Positions 46,151 through 58,264 are shown, counted from the stretch's first letter. The stretch: 64,000 nucleotides of DNA from Zhongshania aquimaris (GCF_019312595.1 NZ_JAHWDQ010000001.1:1-64000); one strand, 5' to 3'. Made by a program: numbers and translations. The notes: generated by a model not told the origin, from the letters alone.

Positions 46151-47323
46151 TTAATAAATTACCCTCACATTAATCACACCTTCCAGAGCAGCGAGTTCGC
46201 CTACGAGTTCCGCACCGACATCGCCGCCCAGATCAATAAGGTTGTAGGCAATTTCGTCGCGACTCTTATTTAGCATATCCACAATATTGATATTAGCATC
46301 CGCCAATATACCTAAAATACTGCCTAGAATTTTAGGGACGTTGTGGTTGGCGATCGCCAATCTGCAGTGGCCGCTGCGCTCTAACTGAAGATTAGGAAAG
46401 TTAACAGAGTTCTTTATATTGCCATTCTGAAGAAAATCCGCGATTTGCTCTGCAGCCATCACCGCGCAATTATCTTCTGCCTCGTCAGTGCTCGCGCCAA
46501 TATGCGGCATCAATATGACGTCTTCGCGGCCGATTAAAGATGGAACGGGGAAATCAGTAATAAACTGACGGAGCTGACCTTTATCAAGCGCGGCGATCAC
46601 AGCATCGACGCTGACAATCTCCTCACGCGCAAAATTCAGCAGGCAAGCTCCTGGCTTACACGCAGCTAACAATTCAGCGTTCACCATGCCGCGTGTGGAA
46701 TCCAGCACCGGTAGGTGAAGCGTAATGTAATCCGCTTTAGCAAACAAACTAGTGATATTCTCCATCTTCTTTACGGAGCTAGGTAAACGCCAAGCTGCGT
46801 CTACAGAAAGCGCAGGATCATAGCCGACAACGTCCATATCCAAGCTCAGTGCAGCGTTTGCAATCATTGAACCTATCGCACCAAGGCCGACGACACCAAG
46901 TGTGCGGCCTGCAAGTTCATTCCCCTTGAAACGCTTTTTCTCTTTTTCGAGCAACTTGGCCATTTCGCTGGCATCAGTCATATGTCCAAGTGAATTGACA
47001 TAAGATACCCCTTGCATGATACCGCGCGAGCCCAACGCTAAACCTGCAATGACTAATTCTTTAACTGCATTCGCATTAGCACCCGGGCTATTGAATACAG
47101 GGATACCACGTTCCGTGCAGGCACCAACCGGAATATTATTTGTTCCCGCTCCGGCCCGACCAATTGCTTTAACAGTCGTAGCAATATCGTCCGCTTGTAA
47201 TTTATGGCTGCGAAGAAGAATAGCGTCTGGCGTAGTGAATTCACTGGCAATCTCATAGCTTTCGCGAGGTAAGCGCTGTAGGCCTTTTGTTGAAATTTGA
47301 TTAAGCGTTAAAACTTTATACAC
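46151..47323 (-). CDS. serA: D-3-phosphoglycerate dehydrogenase
   Basis: SerA oxidises 3-phosphoglycerate, the first step of serine synthesis. The 390-residue protein is the shorter ACT-containing type: GRAGAGTNNIPV near 52, the NAD motif LGVVGLGAIGS near 143, the HIGASTDEAE segment with the catalytic His near 275, and a C-terminal ACT domain (about 320-390) that probably senses serine. It is clustered with a phosphopantetheinyl transferase upstream and DUF1285 downstream. Confidence 0.92.
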   Translation of the reverse strand: MYKVLTLNQISTKGLQRLPRESYEIASEFTTPDAILLRSHKLQADDIATTVKAIGRAGAGTNNIPVGACTERGIPVFNSPGANANAVKELVIAGLALGSRGIMQGVSYVNSLGHMTDASEMAKLLEKEKKRFKGNELAGRTLGVVGLGAIGSMIANAALSLDMDVVGYDPALSVDAAWRLPSSVKKMENITSLFAKADYITLHLPVLDSTRGMVNAELLAACKPGACLLNFAREEIVSVDAVIAALDKGQLRQFITDFPVPSLIGREDVILMPHIGASTDEAEDNCAVMAAEQIADFLQNGNIKNSVNFPNLQLERSGHCRLAIANHNVPKILGSILGILADANINIVDMLNKSRDEIAYNLIDLGGDVGAELVGELAALEGVINVRVIY

Positions 47324-47341
47324 AAACTAATCCTCGATTTT

Positions 47342-48151
47342 TCACCCAATCATACGATTGCGTTGACCGCTACCGCTAACTGGAAAATTGTTAAACGCCT
47401 CCTCAGCACTTAGCTCCAATTGCTTTACCAATGGAATGCTATGGAAATACGTAATACTGTTTATTTTTCGGCCCAAAGCGATGGCCGCAGTGAAGTTCAA
47501 ATTTTTACAGACAATACTAAAATCCCATCGATCAGCTTCTGGGCCGACAAATTCGCTAAACGCACCCTGCTCATCTAATACGATTGAGAAATCGTGTAGC
47601 GGGATCGATAAACCCTCTCCGCGCGCTTTGATATACGCTTCTTTTAAAGTCCAATAGCGATAGAAGTAATCAAGCTGTTGATCATCTGCACGACTGTTCA
47701 ATGACTGTAATTCAGATGCTGAGAAATAATCATCGGCCATATTGAGAATGCCACGGTTTTCCGCAGGACTTTCAACATCGATTCCAATATCACTTTCTCG
47801 CGTAACAACACATACAGTTAGACCACTGGTGTGAGCGGTATTAAATTGGATTAACCCCAGCTCCTCACTATTGCTTAACTCCGGCTTCCCGTAAGCATTA
47901 ACACAGAAGCCAATATCTTCAGGAGCCAGATTGCAGTATTCCGACAACACAGTACGCAATAGCGCACGACTAACGAGATAATCTCTGTCATTACTGCCAT
48001 GCATCAACAATTGATACTGTTGCTGCTCCGCAGGGGACAACATAGCTTCATACTGAGCTAATTTACTATTGAGGCGCGCGTCATCGGTAAAGCAATACCA
48101 AACATCAACGTGTCCAGATAAGGACGATCTTTTTTCTACAGCGGAATTCAT
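47342..48151 (-). CDS. 4'-phosphopantetheinyl transferase, Sfp type
   Basis: The 269-residue protein should load the phosphopantetheine arm from coenzyme A onto carrier proteins. Motifs are DIGIDVES near 122 (magnesium Asp) and WTLKEAYIKARGEGL near 165 (Glu and Lys). The length and two-fold layout fit Sfp/Gsp rather than the short AcpS. No polyketide or peptide synthetase is in the window, so its carrier protein lies elsewhere. serA begins 18 bases downstream. Confidence 0.88.
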   Translation of the reverse strand: MNSAVEKRSSLSGHVDVWYCFTDDARLNSKLAQYEAMLSPAEQQQYQLLMHGSNDRDYLVSRALLRTVLSEYCNLAPEDIGFCVNAYGKPELSNSEELGLIQFNTAHTSGLTVCVVTRESDIGIDVESPAENRGILNMADDYFSASELQSLNSRADDQQLDYFYRYWTLKEAYIKARGEGLSIPLHDFSIVLDEQGAFSEFVGPEADRWDFSIVCKNLNFTAAIALGRKINSITYFHSIPLVKQLELSAEEAFNNFPVSGSGQRNRMIG

Positions 48152-48211
48152 TATTTTTATATATCCAGTTGCTTGCTACGCTCCATTTCCAAACGTGGCA
48201 AGCACATTACT

Positions 48212-50089
48212 TCAATTAATTTTAATCTCGGCGCTCTCCCACAGACTATTAAAGTAAGCGGAAAATTCCTGAGATGATTTATTACGATATGCGTTCTTTT
48301 TAGCTTCTAGAGCAACACTTTCATTTAATGCTGAAAGGTCTCCGTAGCGAACGTCCAGCAGTTGCAAAACTACCCGGTCGCCGTTGTTCTTTCGCAAGGT
48401 ACTAACGCTAGCATTAGAATCTGGGCGGGGCATTGCAAACGCCTGATTGCGGATTCCGGAATCGATATTTATATCACTGCGCTTTCCATCTAATACCGCG
48501 TTCCAGTTTAAACCCTGCTCCTTAGCAACAGCCTCGGCACGACCACCTGCAATCAATTCAGCTTGTATTTCACTTGCCTTAATCTCAGCAGCTGCCTCGG
48601 CCTTATTCTCAGACAATACGCTTTTAATTTCATTCCGCACTGATTCAAGCGCTTTTGGCTCGGGTGCTTTGTATTCTTCTATATGAATAACAACGTAACG
48701 TTCGGGCGAGAGCTCGATCACATCGCTATTTAACCCCTGGCTACGGAGCTCAGGATTAAACGCAGCTTGTTTCACACTGGGGAAACTGAATAGCCCCTCG
48801 TCTGAGTTCTTACTGAGCCATTCGCCTTGCTCGACACTTAAGTCCATTTCCTTGGCAGGCATTGCAAGACTTTCGGCATTGAATACCAAATCTTTTAAGG
48901 TATCTACCGCTCCGACTAATCGAGGCTGAGCCTTTTGTGCGCGAAGTTGCTCGGTTATATTTAAACGAGCCTCCTCGATACTTTGCACCTCAGGTTTACG
49001 GATACTGACGAGCTTAATTAGATGAAGCCCAGCCTCGGTTTCGACAACGGGCGACACTTCACCTACCGCCAAGTTAGCTAATGCCTCTTCAAACTCAGCG
49101 GGGAAACTTTCGCCACTAGTGAATCCCAATAAGCCTTCATTGCCGGCGGAGCCTGCATCTACTGAGATTTTTTTGGCTTCGACGCCAAAATCAGCACCAG
49201 CGACAATATCTGCGCGTATTTTTTGTAACGTCGCTAAAGCGTCTTCGCGACTACGCTCATCGTTTATGTCCAACAATATGTGCGCTGCTTCACGCTCTAC
49301 CTGAGCATCGCTAATATCGACCATCCGCTGATATTCAGCTTGAACTTGGTCTTCCGACACGGGTTCATAAAACTGTTGCTCAGTGAGTTCTATATAAGAA
49401 AAGCGCACCTGCTCTTCACTTAAAAAGGACTCTGCGTTATTAGCATAATAGCTAGCAACTTCTTCATCACTGACACTGACATCCTTGCTGTAATTCGCTA
49501 AGGGTACATTTATATAGTGAAAATCGCGTGATTCATAAAGCAAGCCAACCGATCTAGATAACTCTGCTTCACTAATAAAAGCTGAGCCGGCAACCGCCGT
49601 TGATAATTGTTGAATTGTTAAATCTGATTTCAAAAGTTGCTTAAAGAAACTGCTGTTATAGCCTTGCATACGCAACACTTGCTCGTAGCGCTCTTGAGAG
49701 AAACGGCCATCCTCCTCAAATTGCGGCATAGCCGCAATGGTGGCGTTGAGCTGAGCATTTGAAATTTCAATGTCTTCTGCTTGTGCAGCCTGCAGAAGTA
49801 ATTGCTGCTTTATTAGTGTATTTAAGGCAGGTTTACGAAGTATTGCATCGTCGAGCATAGCGGGATCAATTTGATCACCCATCATGCTTAATAGACGGCG
49901 CTTTTGCAGCGTTATGGCTTGCTGTAGCTCCGCCTCTGAAATCTTTTCACCATTGACGACCGCAGCCGCAGAAGGTGCTGAACTACTGAATAAGCTGTCA
50001 ATCCCGAAAAGTGCAAAAGGCACTATGATTATCGCGATGATGACTTTGGCCGCTGTACCCTGGATATTATTGCGAATATTTTGCAGCAT
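48212..50089 (-). CDS. ppiD: Periplasmic folding factor PpiD (SurA_N/parvulin family)
   Basis: PpiD is an inner-membrane-anchored chaperone at the exit of the Sec translocon. The 625-residue protein has an N-terminal membrane helix with VIIAIIIVPFALFGI near 16-30, a SurA_N-like domain, and a parvulin domain (about 265-365) with AAHILLDIND and GLLGFTSGESFPAEF. A C-terminal helical part follows. Its place next to hupB and lon is the usual gammaproteobacterial order. Confidence 0.94.
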   Translation of the reverse strand: MLQNIRNNIQGTAAKVIIAIIIVPFALFGIDSLFSSSAPSAAAVVNGEKISEAELQQAITLQKRRLLSMMGDQIDPAMLDDAILRKPALNTLIKQQLLLQAAQAEDIEISNAQLNATIAAMPQFEEDGRFSQERYEQVLRMQGYNSSFFKQLLKSDLTIQQLSTAVAGSAFISEAELSRSVGLLYESRDFHYINVPLANYSKDVSVSDEEVASYYANNAESFLSEEQVRFSYIELTEQQFYEPVSEDQVQAEYQRMVDISDAQVEREAAHILLDINDERSREDALATLQKIRADIVAGADFGVEAKKISVDAGSAGNEGLLGFTSGESFPAEFEEALANLAVGEVSPVVETEAGLHLIKLVSIRKPEVQSIEEARLNITEQLRAQKAQPRLVGAVDTLKDLVFNAESLAMPAKEMDLSVEQGEWLSKNSDEGLFSFPSVKQAAFNPELRSQGLNSDVIELSPERYVVIHIEEYKAPEPKALESVRNEIKSVLSENKAEAAAEIKASEIQAELIAGGRAEAVAKEQGLNWNAVLDGKRSDINIDSGIRNQAFAMPRPDSNASVSTLRKNNGDRVVLQLLDVRYGDLSALNESVALEAKKNAYRNKSSQEFSAYFNSLWESAEIKIN

Positions 50090-50111
50090 CTATGCTAAAC
50101 CTGACTCTGAA

Positions 50112-50142
50112 TCAAAAAAAAAGCGCACCTCTCGATGCGCCT
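50112..50142 (-). terminator. Terminator after hupB
   Basis: On the minus strand GCGCA-TCGAGAGG-TGCGC is followed by nine T. A second perfect hairpin AGAGGT-ACA-ACCTCT lies just upstream at 50149-50163. Together they separate hupB from ppiD. Confidence 0.7.
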
Positions 50143-50200
50143 TCTGTAAGAGGTTGTACCTCTACGGCCCCCGGAATTAACCGGAATGGCAATCTATACC

Positions 50201-50473
50201 CTAGTTGCAGGCATCTTTCAGCGCTTTACCCGCTTTGAAGCTTGGGATTTTTGCTGCTGAAATTTCAATTGGTGCGCCAGTTTGTGGATTGCGACCAGTA
50301 CGTGCTGCGCGGTCTTTAACACTAAACGTGCCGAAACCTACCAAAGAAACTGAATCATCTGATTTCAGTGCATTAGTAATAGCTTCTACGGCTGCATCCA
50401 ATGCGCGGCCTGCTGCGGCTTTAGACAAATCTGCAGATTCTGCGATAGCGTCGATTAGCTCAGATTTATTCAC
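50201..50473 (-). CDS. hupB: DNA-binding protein HU
   Basis: HU is a nucleoid protein that bends DNA. The 90-residue protein has [13 protein letters not shown] at the start and the family signature [18 protein letters not shown] (about 46-63) with the DNA-inserting arm, then the usual basic end. It is placed between lon and ppiD, as hupB is in E. coli and Pseudomonas. Confidence 0.95.
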   Translation of the reverse strand: MNKSELIDAIAESADLSKAAAGRALDAAVEAITNALKSDDSVSLVGFGTFSVKDRAARTGRNPQTGAPIEISAAKIPSFKAGKALKDACN

Positions 50474-50623
50474 TTATTCTTCCCCTTCAAATTGTTATAA
50501 AAAATATTTTTACATTAACTGACTGGTGACCGTCACAAACATACACATCGGCCGAAAAGGCCATATGCGTAAAGAGTGGGATTTATACCAACTGCGCCGT
50601 ATATGGTCAAGATATCTCTGCGC

Positions 50624-53050
50624 CTAGTGTGCGTTTGCACGCGACTCGCCAAGAATATCGCCGTTCCCATCTACGTTTTTATGACTTTCGTCAACACCTG
50701 CAAGGTACGCTTCTTCAGAAATTTCCTCTGGAAGACTTTCCAGCGCGATATCTAGAACCTCATCAATCCATTTTACTGGTCGAATTTCTAAATCGGCCTT
50801 TATATTTTCCGGAATTTCTTTCAGATCCCGCTCGTTTTCCAGCGGTATTATAACGGTTTTTATGCCGCCACGGTGAGCCGCAAGTAGCTTTTCTTTTAAA
50901 CCACCGATCGCTAAAACTTGACCGCGAAGGGTAATTTCACCCGTCATTGCCACATCGGAGCGCACGGGAATGCCGGTAATCACCGAAACCAGCGCCGTGC
51001 ACATACCAATACCCGCTGAAGGGCCGTCTTTAGGCGTAGCTCCCTCAGGCATATGGATATGTATGTCATGTCGGTCGTGATAACGAGCGGGGATACCTAG
51101 ACGCTTAGAACGGCTTCTAACGACCGTCGTTGCCGCCTGGATAGACTCCTGCATGACATCACCGAGCGAGCCCGTTTTAATGTGCCGCCCCTTACCAACC
51201 ACCGAAACCGCTTCAATAGTTAGGAGTTCACCGCCAACTTGAGTCCAAGCCAATCCGGTAACCTGCCCTACTTTGTTTTCTTCCTCAGCCTTGCCGAAGG
51301 TGTATCGACGCACACCGAGATAATCTTCTAGATTAGCGCTCGTGACAGAAATAATGCCGCTGTCGCCGTTTAAGGCCACACTTTTAACGACTTTGCGGCA
51401 AACTTTGGCGACCTGACGCTCTAAACCGCGCACACCCGCCTCACGGGTATAATAACGCACGATATCTTGCAGTGCTTCGTCGTCTATTTCAGCTTCGCTT
51501 ACTTTTAAACCGTTGTTTTTCAATTGCTTGGGAATGAGGTAACGCCTAGCAATATTAATTTTTTCATCTTCCGTATAGCCGGGAATCCGGATTACTTCCA
51601 TACGGTCCATTAGCGCCGGCGGAATATTCAAGGAGTTTGACGTACAGATAAACATTATATCTGACAAGTCGTAGTCCACCTCGAGATAGTGGTCGTTGAA
51701 AGCGTGATTCTGCTCCGGATCTAACACTTCCAGCAAGGCCGACGCTGGATCGCCTCGATGATCCATACCCATTTTGTCTATTTCATCTAACAGAAACAGT
51801 GGATTACGCACTGCTGTTTTTGACATTTTTTGGATAACTTTGCCAGGCATTGAGCCAATATACGTTCTGCGATGACCGCGAATCTCCGCTTCATCGCGAA
51901 CGCCACCCAAGGCCATACGTACAAATTTACGATTAGTTGCACGGGCAATCGACTCTCCCAGGGATGTCTTACCAACCCCCGGCGGACCAACTAAACAAAG
52001 CACCGGGCCCTTTACCTTTTTCACCCGCTTTTGTACCGCGAGATATTCAAGAATTCGGTCTTTAACCTCTTCGAGTCCGTAGTGATCTTCGTCTAATATT
52101 TCTTGAGCGCGCTTGAGATCGTGCTTAACCCGTGAACGCTTCTGCCAAGGAATATTAACTAACCAATCTATATAACCACGCACCACTGAAGCTTCCGCCG
52201 ACATCGGCGACATCATCTTAAGTTTCGCTAATTCAGCTTTCGCCTTTTCAAGCGCCTCTTTGCTCATCCCCGCCTTTTGAACGCGGTTCTCGAGCTCTTC
52301 AAGCTCGTTAACACCTTCTTCAGACTCTCCGAGCTCTCGCTGAATCGCCTTCATTTGTTCATTCAAGTAGTATTCGCGCTGACTTTTTTCCATCTGCTTT
52401 TTAACGCGACCGCGAATACGTTTTTCTACCTGAAACAGATCGATTTCGGCTTCCATTAAGCCCATTAAATGCTCGAGGCGCTCGCGCTCATTGGCCATTT
52501 CAAGCACAGCCTGCTTTTGTTCTAACTCCATGGCCATGTGGGCGGCAATCGTATCGCCCAGCCGACCAGGTTCATCTATACCTGATAGTGATGTTAAAAC
52601 TTCAGCGGGGATTTTTTTACTAAGATTAATGTATTTCTCAAACTGAGAGATAGCAGAACGAAGCATTACCTCGGACTCTTCTGCGGCAATTTGCTCACCA
52701 ACTATCTCGGTGATTTCTGCACTAAAATAGTCTTCTTCAGCCGTCACTGCATTCAATTGCGCGCGATAGCTACCCTCTACCAACACCTTAACGGTGCCGT
52801 CCGGGAGCTTTAACAACTGGAGAATGTTCGCAACAGTACCAATATCGTACAAATCATCGGTACCGGGCTCATCTAAGTCTGGGTTGCGTTGTGCCGCAAG
52901 TACAATTTCCTTATTGCTGGCCATAGCCAGCTCTAAGGCCCGAATCGATTTGTCACGACCGACAAAAAGCGGGATTACCATGTGGGGATAGACCACCACG
53001 TCGCGCAAAGGAAGCAGTGGCAATTCCAATGTGTCGTGTTTGTCAGCCAT
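50624..53050 (-). CDS. lon: ATP-dependent protease Lon
   Basis: Lon degrades misfolded and regulatory proteins. With the ATG at 53050 (AGAGGAAA seven bases upstream) it has 808 residues. It shows the N-terminal LON domain ([15 protein letters not shown]), a coiled-coil middle, the AAA+ module with Walker A GPPGVGKT near 355-362 and LLDEIDKMG, and the Ser-Lys protease domain with DGPSAGIGM and [14 protein letters not shown]. An in-frame start 19 codons upstream is not needed. An RpoH-type promoter lies about 80 bases upstream. Confidence 0.97.
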   Translation of the reverse strand: MADKHDTLELPLLPLRDVVVYPHMVIPLFVGRDKSIRALELAMASNKEIVLAAQRNPDLDEPGTDDLYDIGTVANILQLLKLPDGTVKVLVEGSYRAQLNAVTAEEDYFSAEITEIVGEQIAAEESEVMLRSAISQFEKYINLSKKIPAEVLTSLSGIDEPGRLGDTIAAHMAMELEQKQAVLEMANERERLEHLMGLMEAEIDLFQVEKRIRGRVKKQMEKSQREYYLNEQMKAIQRELGESEEGVNELEELENRVQKAGMSKEALEKAKAELAKLKMMSPMSAEASVVRGYIDWLVNIPWQKRSRVKHDLKRAQEILDEDHYGLEEVKDRILEYLAVQKRVKKVKGPVLCLVGPPGVGKTSLGESIARATNRKFVRMALGGVRDEAEIRGHRRTYIGSMPGKVIQKMSKTAVRNPLFLLDEIDKMGMDHRGDPASALLEVLDPEQNHAFNDHYLEVDYDLSDIMFICTSNSLNIPPALMDRMEVIRIPGYTEDEKINIARRYLIPKQLKNNGLKVSEAEIDDEALQDIVRYYTREAGVRGLERQVAKVCRKVVKSVALNGDSGIISVTSANLEDYLGVRRYTFGKAEEENKVGQVTGLAWTQVGGELLTIEAVSVVGKGRHIKTGSLGDVMQESIQAATTVVRSRSKRLGIPARYHDRHDIHIHMPEGATPKDGPSAGIGMCTALVSVITGIPVRSDVAMTGEITLRGQVLAIGGLKEKLLAAHRGGIKTVIIPLENERDLKEIPENIKADLEIRPVKWIDEVLDIALESLPEEISEEAYLAGVDESHKNVDGNGDILGESRANAH

Positions 53051-53128
53051 TACATTTCCTCTTAGTTGATCAGATGTGCAATCCACATATTGTGAATATA
53101 TGCCCACTATAAAGTCAGCTTAGTTCTA

Positions 53129-53157
53129 AGATGGGGATTTGGCGTGTTAAAAACAAG
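53129..53157 (-). promoter_or_regulatory. Heat-shock (sigma-32/RpoH) promoter of lon
   Basis: On the minus strand CTTGTTT (53157-53151) is separated by 14 bases from CCCCATCT (53136-53129). The RpoH consensus is CTTGAAA-N11-16-CCCCATNT, so the -10 box matches fully and the -35 box by its CTTG core. It lies 79 bases before the lon start codon, leaving a leader of roughly 70 bases. Confidence 0.7.
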
Positions 53158-53172
53158 ACTTGACTGTAAAGA

Positions 53173-53220
53173 AACGGAAAAAAAAGAAAACGCCGCGAAA
53201 ATTGACATTTCGCGGCGTTA
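53173..53220 (-). terminator. Strong terminator after clpX
   Basis: AACGCCGCGAAA-TGTCAAT-TTTCGCGGCGTT is a 12-base perfect stem, followed on the minus strand by a T-rich tract. It isolates clpX from the lon promoter just downstream. Confidence 0.92.
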
Positions 53221-53233
53221 GATAGCGCGGGGA

Positions 53234-54514
53234 TTACTCTTTAGGAGCCGCTTTGCGCTGCTCAGTGTTGTGATACACCAATATCGGCGCAGAATCACCC
53301 CTAATCACCGAATCATCGATAACGACCTTGCTGACGTTATCCATAGACGGTAAATCATACATAGTATCTAGCAATACCGACTCTAAAATGGAGCGCAGAC
53401 CGCGGGCGCCGGTTTTGCGCGTCATGGCCTTCTCTGCCACCGAGCGCAAACCATCTTCTCGGAAGTCTACTTCAACGCCCTCCATGTCAAACAGCTTCGC
53501 ATATTGCTTGGTTAAGGCATTCTTAGGTTCGGTTAAAATACTAACCAAAGCATCAACATCCAGCTCTTCGAGAGTCGCAATCACCGGTAAGCGGCCTACA
53601 AACTCTGGAATTAAGCCGTAGCGCACCAGATCATCAGGTTCGACGTCAGCGAGGATTTCGCCAACGTTACGCGCCTCATTCTTACTTTTAACCTCAGCAC
53701 TAAAACCGATGCCGCCCTTCTCCGACCGGTCGCGAATAACGCGATCCAAGCCCGCAAAGGCACCGCCGCAGATAAACAGGATATTTGAGGTATCAACCTG
53801 CAAAAACTCCTGCTGAGGGTGCTTGCGCCCACCCTGTGGCGGAACCGAAGCAACCGTGCCTTCAATTAATTTAAGCAGTGCCTGCTGTACGCCCTCACCA
53901 GATACGTCACGAGTAATTGACGGATTATCTGATTTGCGAGAAATCTTGTCGATTTCATCAATATAGACAATACCCATTTGAGCTTTTTCTACATCGTAAT
54001 CGCATTTTTGCAGCAACTTCTGAATGATGTTTTCAACATCTTCACCAACGTAACCCGCTTCGGTCAATGTTGTTGCATCCGCAATAGTGAAGGGAACATC
54101 AAGTAAGCGCGCCAGTGTTTCCGCTAGCAATGTCTTACCGCTGCCCGTTGGGCCCACTAGCAAAATATTGCTTTTACCCAGTTCGACGTCATCTTTGTGT
54201 TTATCGCCGTAACGCAGCCGCTTGTAATGGTTATAGACCGCGACCGCCAACACTTTTTTGGCGCGCGACTGGCCAATAACATATTGATCCAGCGTGCCAT
54301 TGATTTCCTGTGGCGTTGGCAGCTTGTCACGCCCTGCCTCGCTTGCCGCTTCCTGAACTTCCTCTCGAATGATGTCATTGCAAAGATCGACACACTCATC
54401 ACAGATGAAGACAGACGGCCCTGCAATTAGCTTGCGGACTTCGTGCTGGCTTTTACCACAGAAGGAACAGTACAGCAGTTTGCCGTTATCATCTGTGCCG
54501 TCTTTACTACTCAT
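53234..54514 (-). CDS. clpX: ATP-dependent Clp protease ATP-binding subunit ClpX
   Basis: ClpX unfolds substrates and feeds them to ClpP. The 426-residue protein has the zinc-binding domain with C16, C19, C38 and C41, Walker A GPTGSGKT at 121-128, Walker B DEID at 186-189, and the C-terminal lid domain. [12 protein letters not shown] segment near 368 is the sensor 2 region. The ClpP-binding loop lies near residue 270. It follows clpP by 125 bases. Confidence 0.97.
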   Translation of the reverse strand: MSSKDGTDDNGKLLYCSFCGKSQHEVRKLIAGPSVFICDECVDLCNDIIREEVQEAASEAGRDKLPTPQEINGTLDQYVIGQSRAKKVLAVAVYNHYKRLRYGDKHKDDVELGKSNILLVGPTGSGKTLLAETLARLLDVPFTIADATTLTEAGYVGEDVENIIQKLLQKCDYDVEKAQMGIVYIDEIDKISRKSDNPSITRDVSGEGVQQALLKLIEGTVASVPPQGGRKHPQQEFLQVDTSNILFICGGAFAGLDRVIRDRSEKGGIGFSAEVKSKNEARNVGEILADVEPDDLVRYGLIPEFVGRLPVIATLEELDVDALVSILTEPKNALTKQYAKLFDMEGVEVDFREDGLRSVAEKAMTRKTGARGLRSILESVLLDTMYDLPSMDNVSKVVIDDSVIRGDSAPILVYHNTEQRKAAPKE

Positions 54515-54639
54515 TCATACCTACCTTGTTCGAATTTTGCGGGATGATCGAATCACCTTAAAGTAAAGATGACGCCTTTTACCCACTTTTGCAAGTTTGA
54601 ACTATTCCGATATCAAGTCGAATATCGCCCTAAACGCTA

Positions 54640-55272
54640 TTAAGCGCGGGTAGATAGTACTTCATCGACCAAACCATAATCACAAGACTGCTGCGCATTC
54701 ATAAAATTATCGCGCTCGGTATCGCGTGCGATAGTTTCGTATGTCTGACCAGTGTGCTCTGCCATTAAATGATTAAGCTTCTCACGAATAATCAAGATTT
54801 CTCTCGCTTGAATATCGATATCCGTGGCCTGTCCCTGCGCACCGCCACTCGGCTGGTGAATCATGGTGCGGGCATTTGGCACAATAAAGCGCTTACCTTT
54901 AGCGCCGCCACTCAGCAAAAACGCGCCCATACTCGCAGCTTGACCAATACACATGGTACTCACATCAGGCTTAATGAACTTCATGGTGTCATAAATTGAC
55001 AAACCCGCTGTCACCGAACCACCTGGCGAATTGATATAGAGGTGAATGTCTTTATCGGGATTCTCTGATTCAAGGAAAAGTAGCTGAGCCACAATGAGAT
55101 TGGCCATATGGTCTTCAACTTGACCAACGCAAAAAATTACGCGCTCTTTCAGCAAACGGGAATAAATATCGTAGGAACGTTCACCACGGGCCGTTTGCTC
55201 TACAACCATAGGCACTAAACCTAAATTGGTTACAGCATTACTGTTAAAACCATCAATCGAATTGCGCGACAT
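54640..55272 (-). CDS. clpP: ATP-dependent Clp protease proteolytic subunit ClpP
   Basis: ClpP forms the double-ring serine protease chamber that works with ClpX. The 210-residue protein has the catalytic triad S114 (GQAASMGA), H139 (MIHQPSGG) and D188 (DTERDNF). The short N-terminal propeptide is of usual length and is probably cleaved. It lies between tig and clpX in the standard order, with a strong terminator separating it from tig. Confidence 0.97.
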   Translation of the reverse strand: MSRNSIDGFNSNAVTNLGLVPMVVEQTARGERSYDIYSRLLKERVIFCVGQVEDHMANLIVAQLLFLESENPDKDIHLYINSPGGSVTAGLSIYDTMKFIKPDVSTMCIGQAASMGAFLLSGGAKGKRFIVPNARTMIHQPSGGAQGQATDIDIQAREILIIREKLNHLMAEHTGQTYETIARDTERDNFMNAQQSCDYGLVDEVLSTRA

Positions 55273-55322
55273 ATTGAATACTCTTCCGTACGTAATAAAT
55301 GTTTTAAATTTACGGCCAGCAG

Positions 55323-55361
55323 AAAAAAATCAAGCGACGGAACTTTCGTTCAGTCGCTTGA
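55323..55361 (-). terminator. Terminator between tig and clpP
   Basis: On the minus strand TCAAGCGAC and GTCGCTTGA pair (nine bases) around an inner GAAC-GAAA-GTTC hairpin, and seven T follow. It ends tig transcription; clpP must start its own transcript or read through. Confidence 0.9.
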
Positions 55362-55391
55362 GCGGAAAAAGCCAGAGTATCCTTATTCAAA

Positions 55392-56720
55392 TTAGGATTC
55401 TTCTGCCTCTTGCGCTGGCGGCGACATAATTTCTTCGTAGCTTAAAGTTTCTTCGCTAACCTTCGATTTTTCAAGCAATTTTTCAACCACTTCTTCTTCA
55501 ATAACCATACCTTCGATTTGTTGAAGCTGCTGTGGGTTACTCATATACCAATTAATAATTTCGTCTTTATCTTCAAAGCTTGCGGCCATTTCTTCAAGCG
55601 CAGCGCGTACTTTGTCTTCTTCCGCCTTAATACCTTCTATGCTGATCAGCTCGTTCAACACCAAGCCCAGCTTAACGCGACGCTCCGCATTCTCACGAAA
55701 AAGCTCATCTGGCAGGATATCGGCCGCATTCAGTTTTTCTGCCATGGCACCGAATTGCTGCATCTGCTGGTTGCGAAGCGCTTCGATTTCTTGAGAAACC
55801 AATGCTTTCGGCACTTGGAGATCTGCATGGATGGAAAGTACACCTTCCATCACTTGATTCTTAATGCGGGACTTTGTCGCGTTTTTCAACTCACGCGCCA
55901 TATTTTTTTCTACTTCTGCGCGAAAAGCCTCTTCACCACCCTCTTTTACACCAAAGGCTTCAAATAACTCAGCATCAAGCTCTGGCAGCTGCTTCTCGCT
56001 AACGCTATTTAGAGTGATTTTGAACTCAACCGCAGCGCCTTTAAGCTCTTCACTGTGGTAATCATCCGGGAAAGACAGAGCAACTACTTTTTCTTCGCCC
56101 GTAGACATACCGATTACGCCAGCTTCGAAGCCAGGAATCATTCGGCCAGAACCCAGCTCTAAATCACTACCTTCAGCCTTGCCGCCATCAAAAGGAACAC
56201 CGTCTTTGGTGCCAAGGTAATCAATATTTGCTTTATCGCCTTCAGCCGCGGCGCGCTCAACGGGTTGCCATTCGGCGCGTTGCTGACGGAGATTTTCAAT
56301 CATTTTGTCGATGTCAGCGGCAGTAATTTCGGTTACTGGCTTCTTAACCTCAATTGCGCTGTAATCCTTTGCTTCAACTTCTGGAAAAACCTCGAAAGTC
56401 GCAACAAACTCAACATCTTTGCCAGCTTCTAGACTTTTCGGCTCAATGCTTGGACGACCTGCGGGTTTTAAGCCCTGCTGTTGAATCGCTTCGTAAAAAC
56501 TTTCATTCATCACTTCGCCAAGTACTTCCATGCGGACCGATTCGCCAAAGCGCTGACGCACCACACGCATAGGGACTTTACCAGGACGGAAGCCGTCTAA
56601 TTTTACCGTGCGCGCAGCATTTTGCAGGCGAGAATCAACTGCACTATCAATACGCGCAGCAGGAACGCCTACTATCAGGCGACGCTCTAGGCCAGAAGTC
56701 GTTTCAACTGAGACTTGCAT
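55392..56720 (-). CDS. tig: Trigger factor
   Basis: Trigger factor is the ribosome-bound chaperone that meets nascent chains. The 442-residue protein has the N-terminal ribosome-binding domain with FRPGKVP near 45 (the GFRxGKxP signature), an FKBP-like PPIase domain (about 150-240), and a long helical C-terminal domain ending in an acidic tail. The start is an ATG preceded by a purine-rich stretch. A tRNA gene lies 80 bases upstream. Confidence 0.96.
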   Translation of the reverse strand: MQVSVETTSGLERRLIVGVPAARIDSAVDSRLQNAARTVKLDGFRPGKVPMRVVRQRFGESVRMEVLGEVMNESFYEAIQQQGLKPAGRPSIEPKSLEAGKDVEFVATFEVFPEVEAKDYSAIEVKKPVTEITAADIDKMIENLRQQRAEWQPVERAAAEGDKANIDYLGTKDGVPFDGGKAEGSDLELGSGRMIPGFEAGVIGMSTGEEKVVALSFPDDYHSEELKGAAVEFKITLNSVSEKQLPELDAELFEAFGVKEGGEEAFRAEVEKNMARELKNATKSRIKNQVMEGVLSIHADLQVPKALVSQEIEALRNQQMQQFGAMAEKLNAADILPDELFRENAERRVKLGLVLNELISIEGIKAEEDKVRAALEEMAASFEDKDEIINWYMSNPQQLQQIEGMVIEEEVVEKLLEKSKVSEETLSYEEIMSPPAQEAEES

Positions 56721-56800
56721 GGGGGGTCCTCAAAACAGGGCTGTTAAACATAAATGGCCACTATATCGTTAAAGCGGCCATTTAAAAGAATTCTATGAAA

Positions 56801-56885
56801 TGGTGCGGATGGAGAGACTCGAACTCTCACGCCTTGCGGCACCAGAACCTAAATCTGGCGTGTATACCAATTTCACCACATCCGC
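56801..56885 (-). tRNA. tRNA-Leu (anticodon UAG)
   Basis: The minus strand folds as a class II tRNA. The acceptor stem is GCGGATG/CATCCGC, the anticodon stem CCAGA/TCTGG encloses the loop TTTAGGT with anticodon TAG, a long variable arm follows, and the T arm contains GTTCGAGTC. The CCA end is encoded. The tRNA upstream of tig and clpP is a common order in gammaproteobacteria. Confidence 0.95.
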
Positions 56886-57026
56886 GTACTTGTAAAACCG
56901 TCTTAAGGTATTGAATTATCACGGTTTACAAATGATATCGCAGAACCATGGCTCCGCGAGGAACGAGATTGTGCCACAGCACATGGGCGCGATCAAGCAG
57001 ACCAGCAAACAATTATTGTTAAAGGC

Positions 57027-57059
57027 CGCTATTGTATAAATCTCGAGCAATAGCAGCCC
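57027..57059 (-). terminator. Possible terminator after fadA
   Basis: On the minus strand GGCTGCTATTG and CAATAGCGGCC can pair around a 13-base loop with one mismatch, followed by a short TTTAA tract. It is weaker than the others in the window, but it lies just beyond the fadA stop. Confidence 0.4.
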
Positions 57060-57070
57060 TTAACAGGGTA

Positions 57071-58264
<1,194 letters not shown>

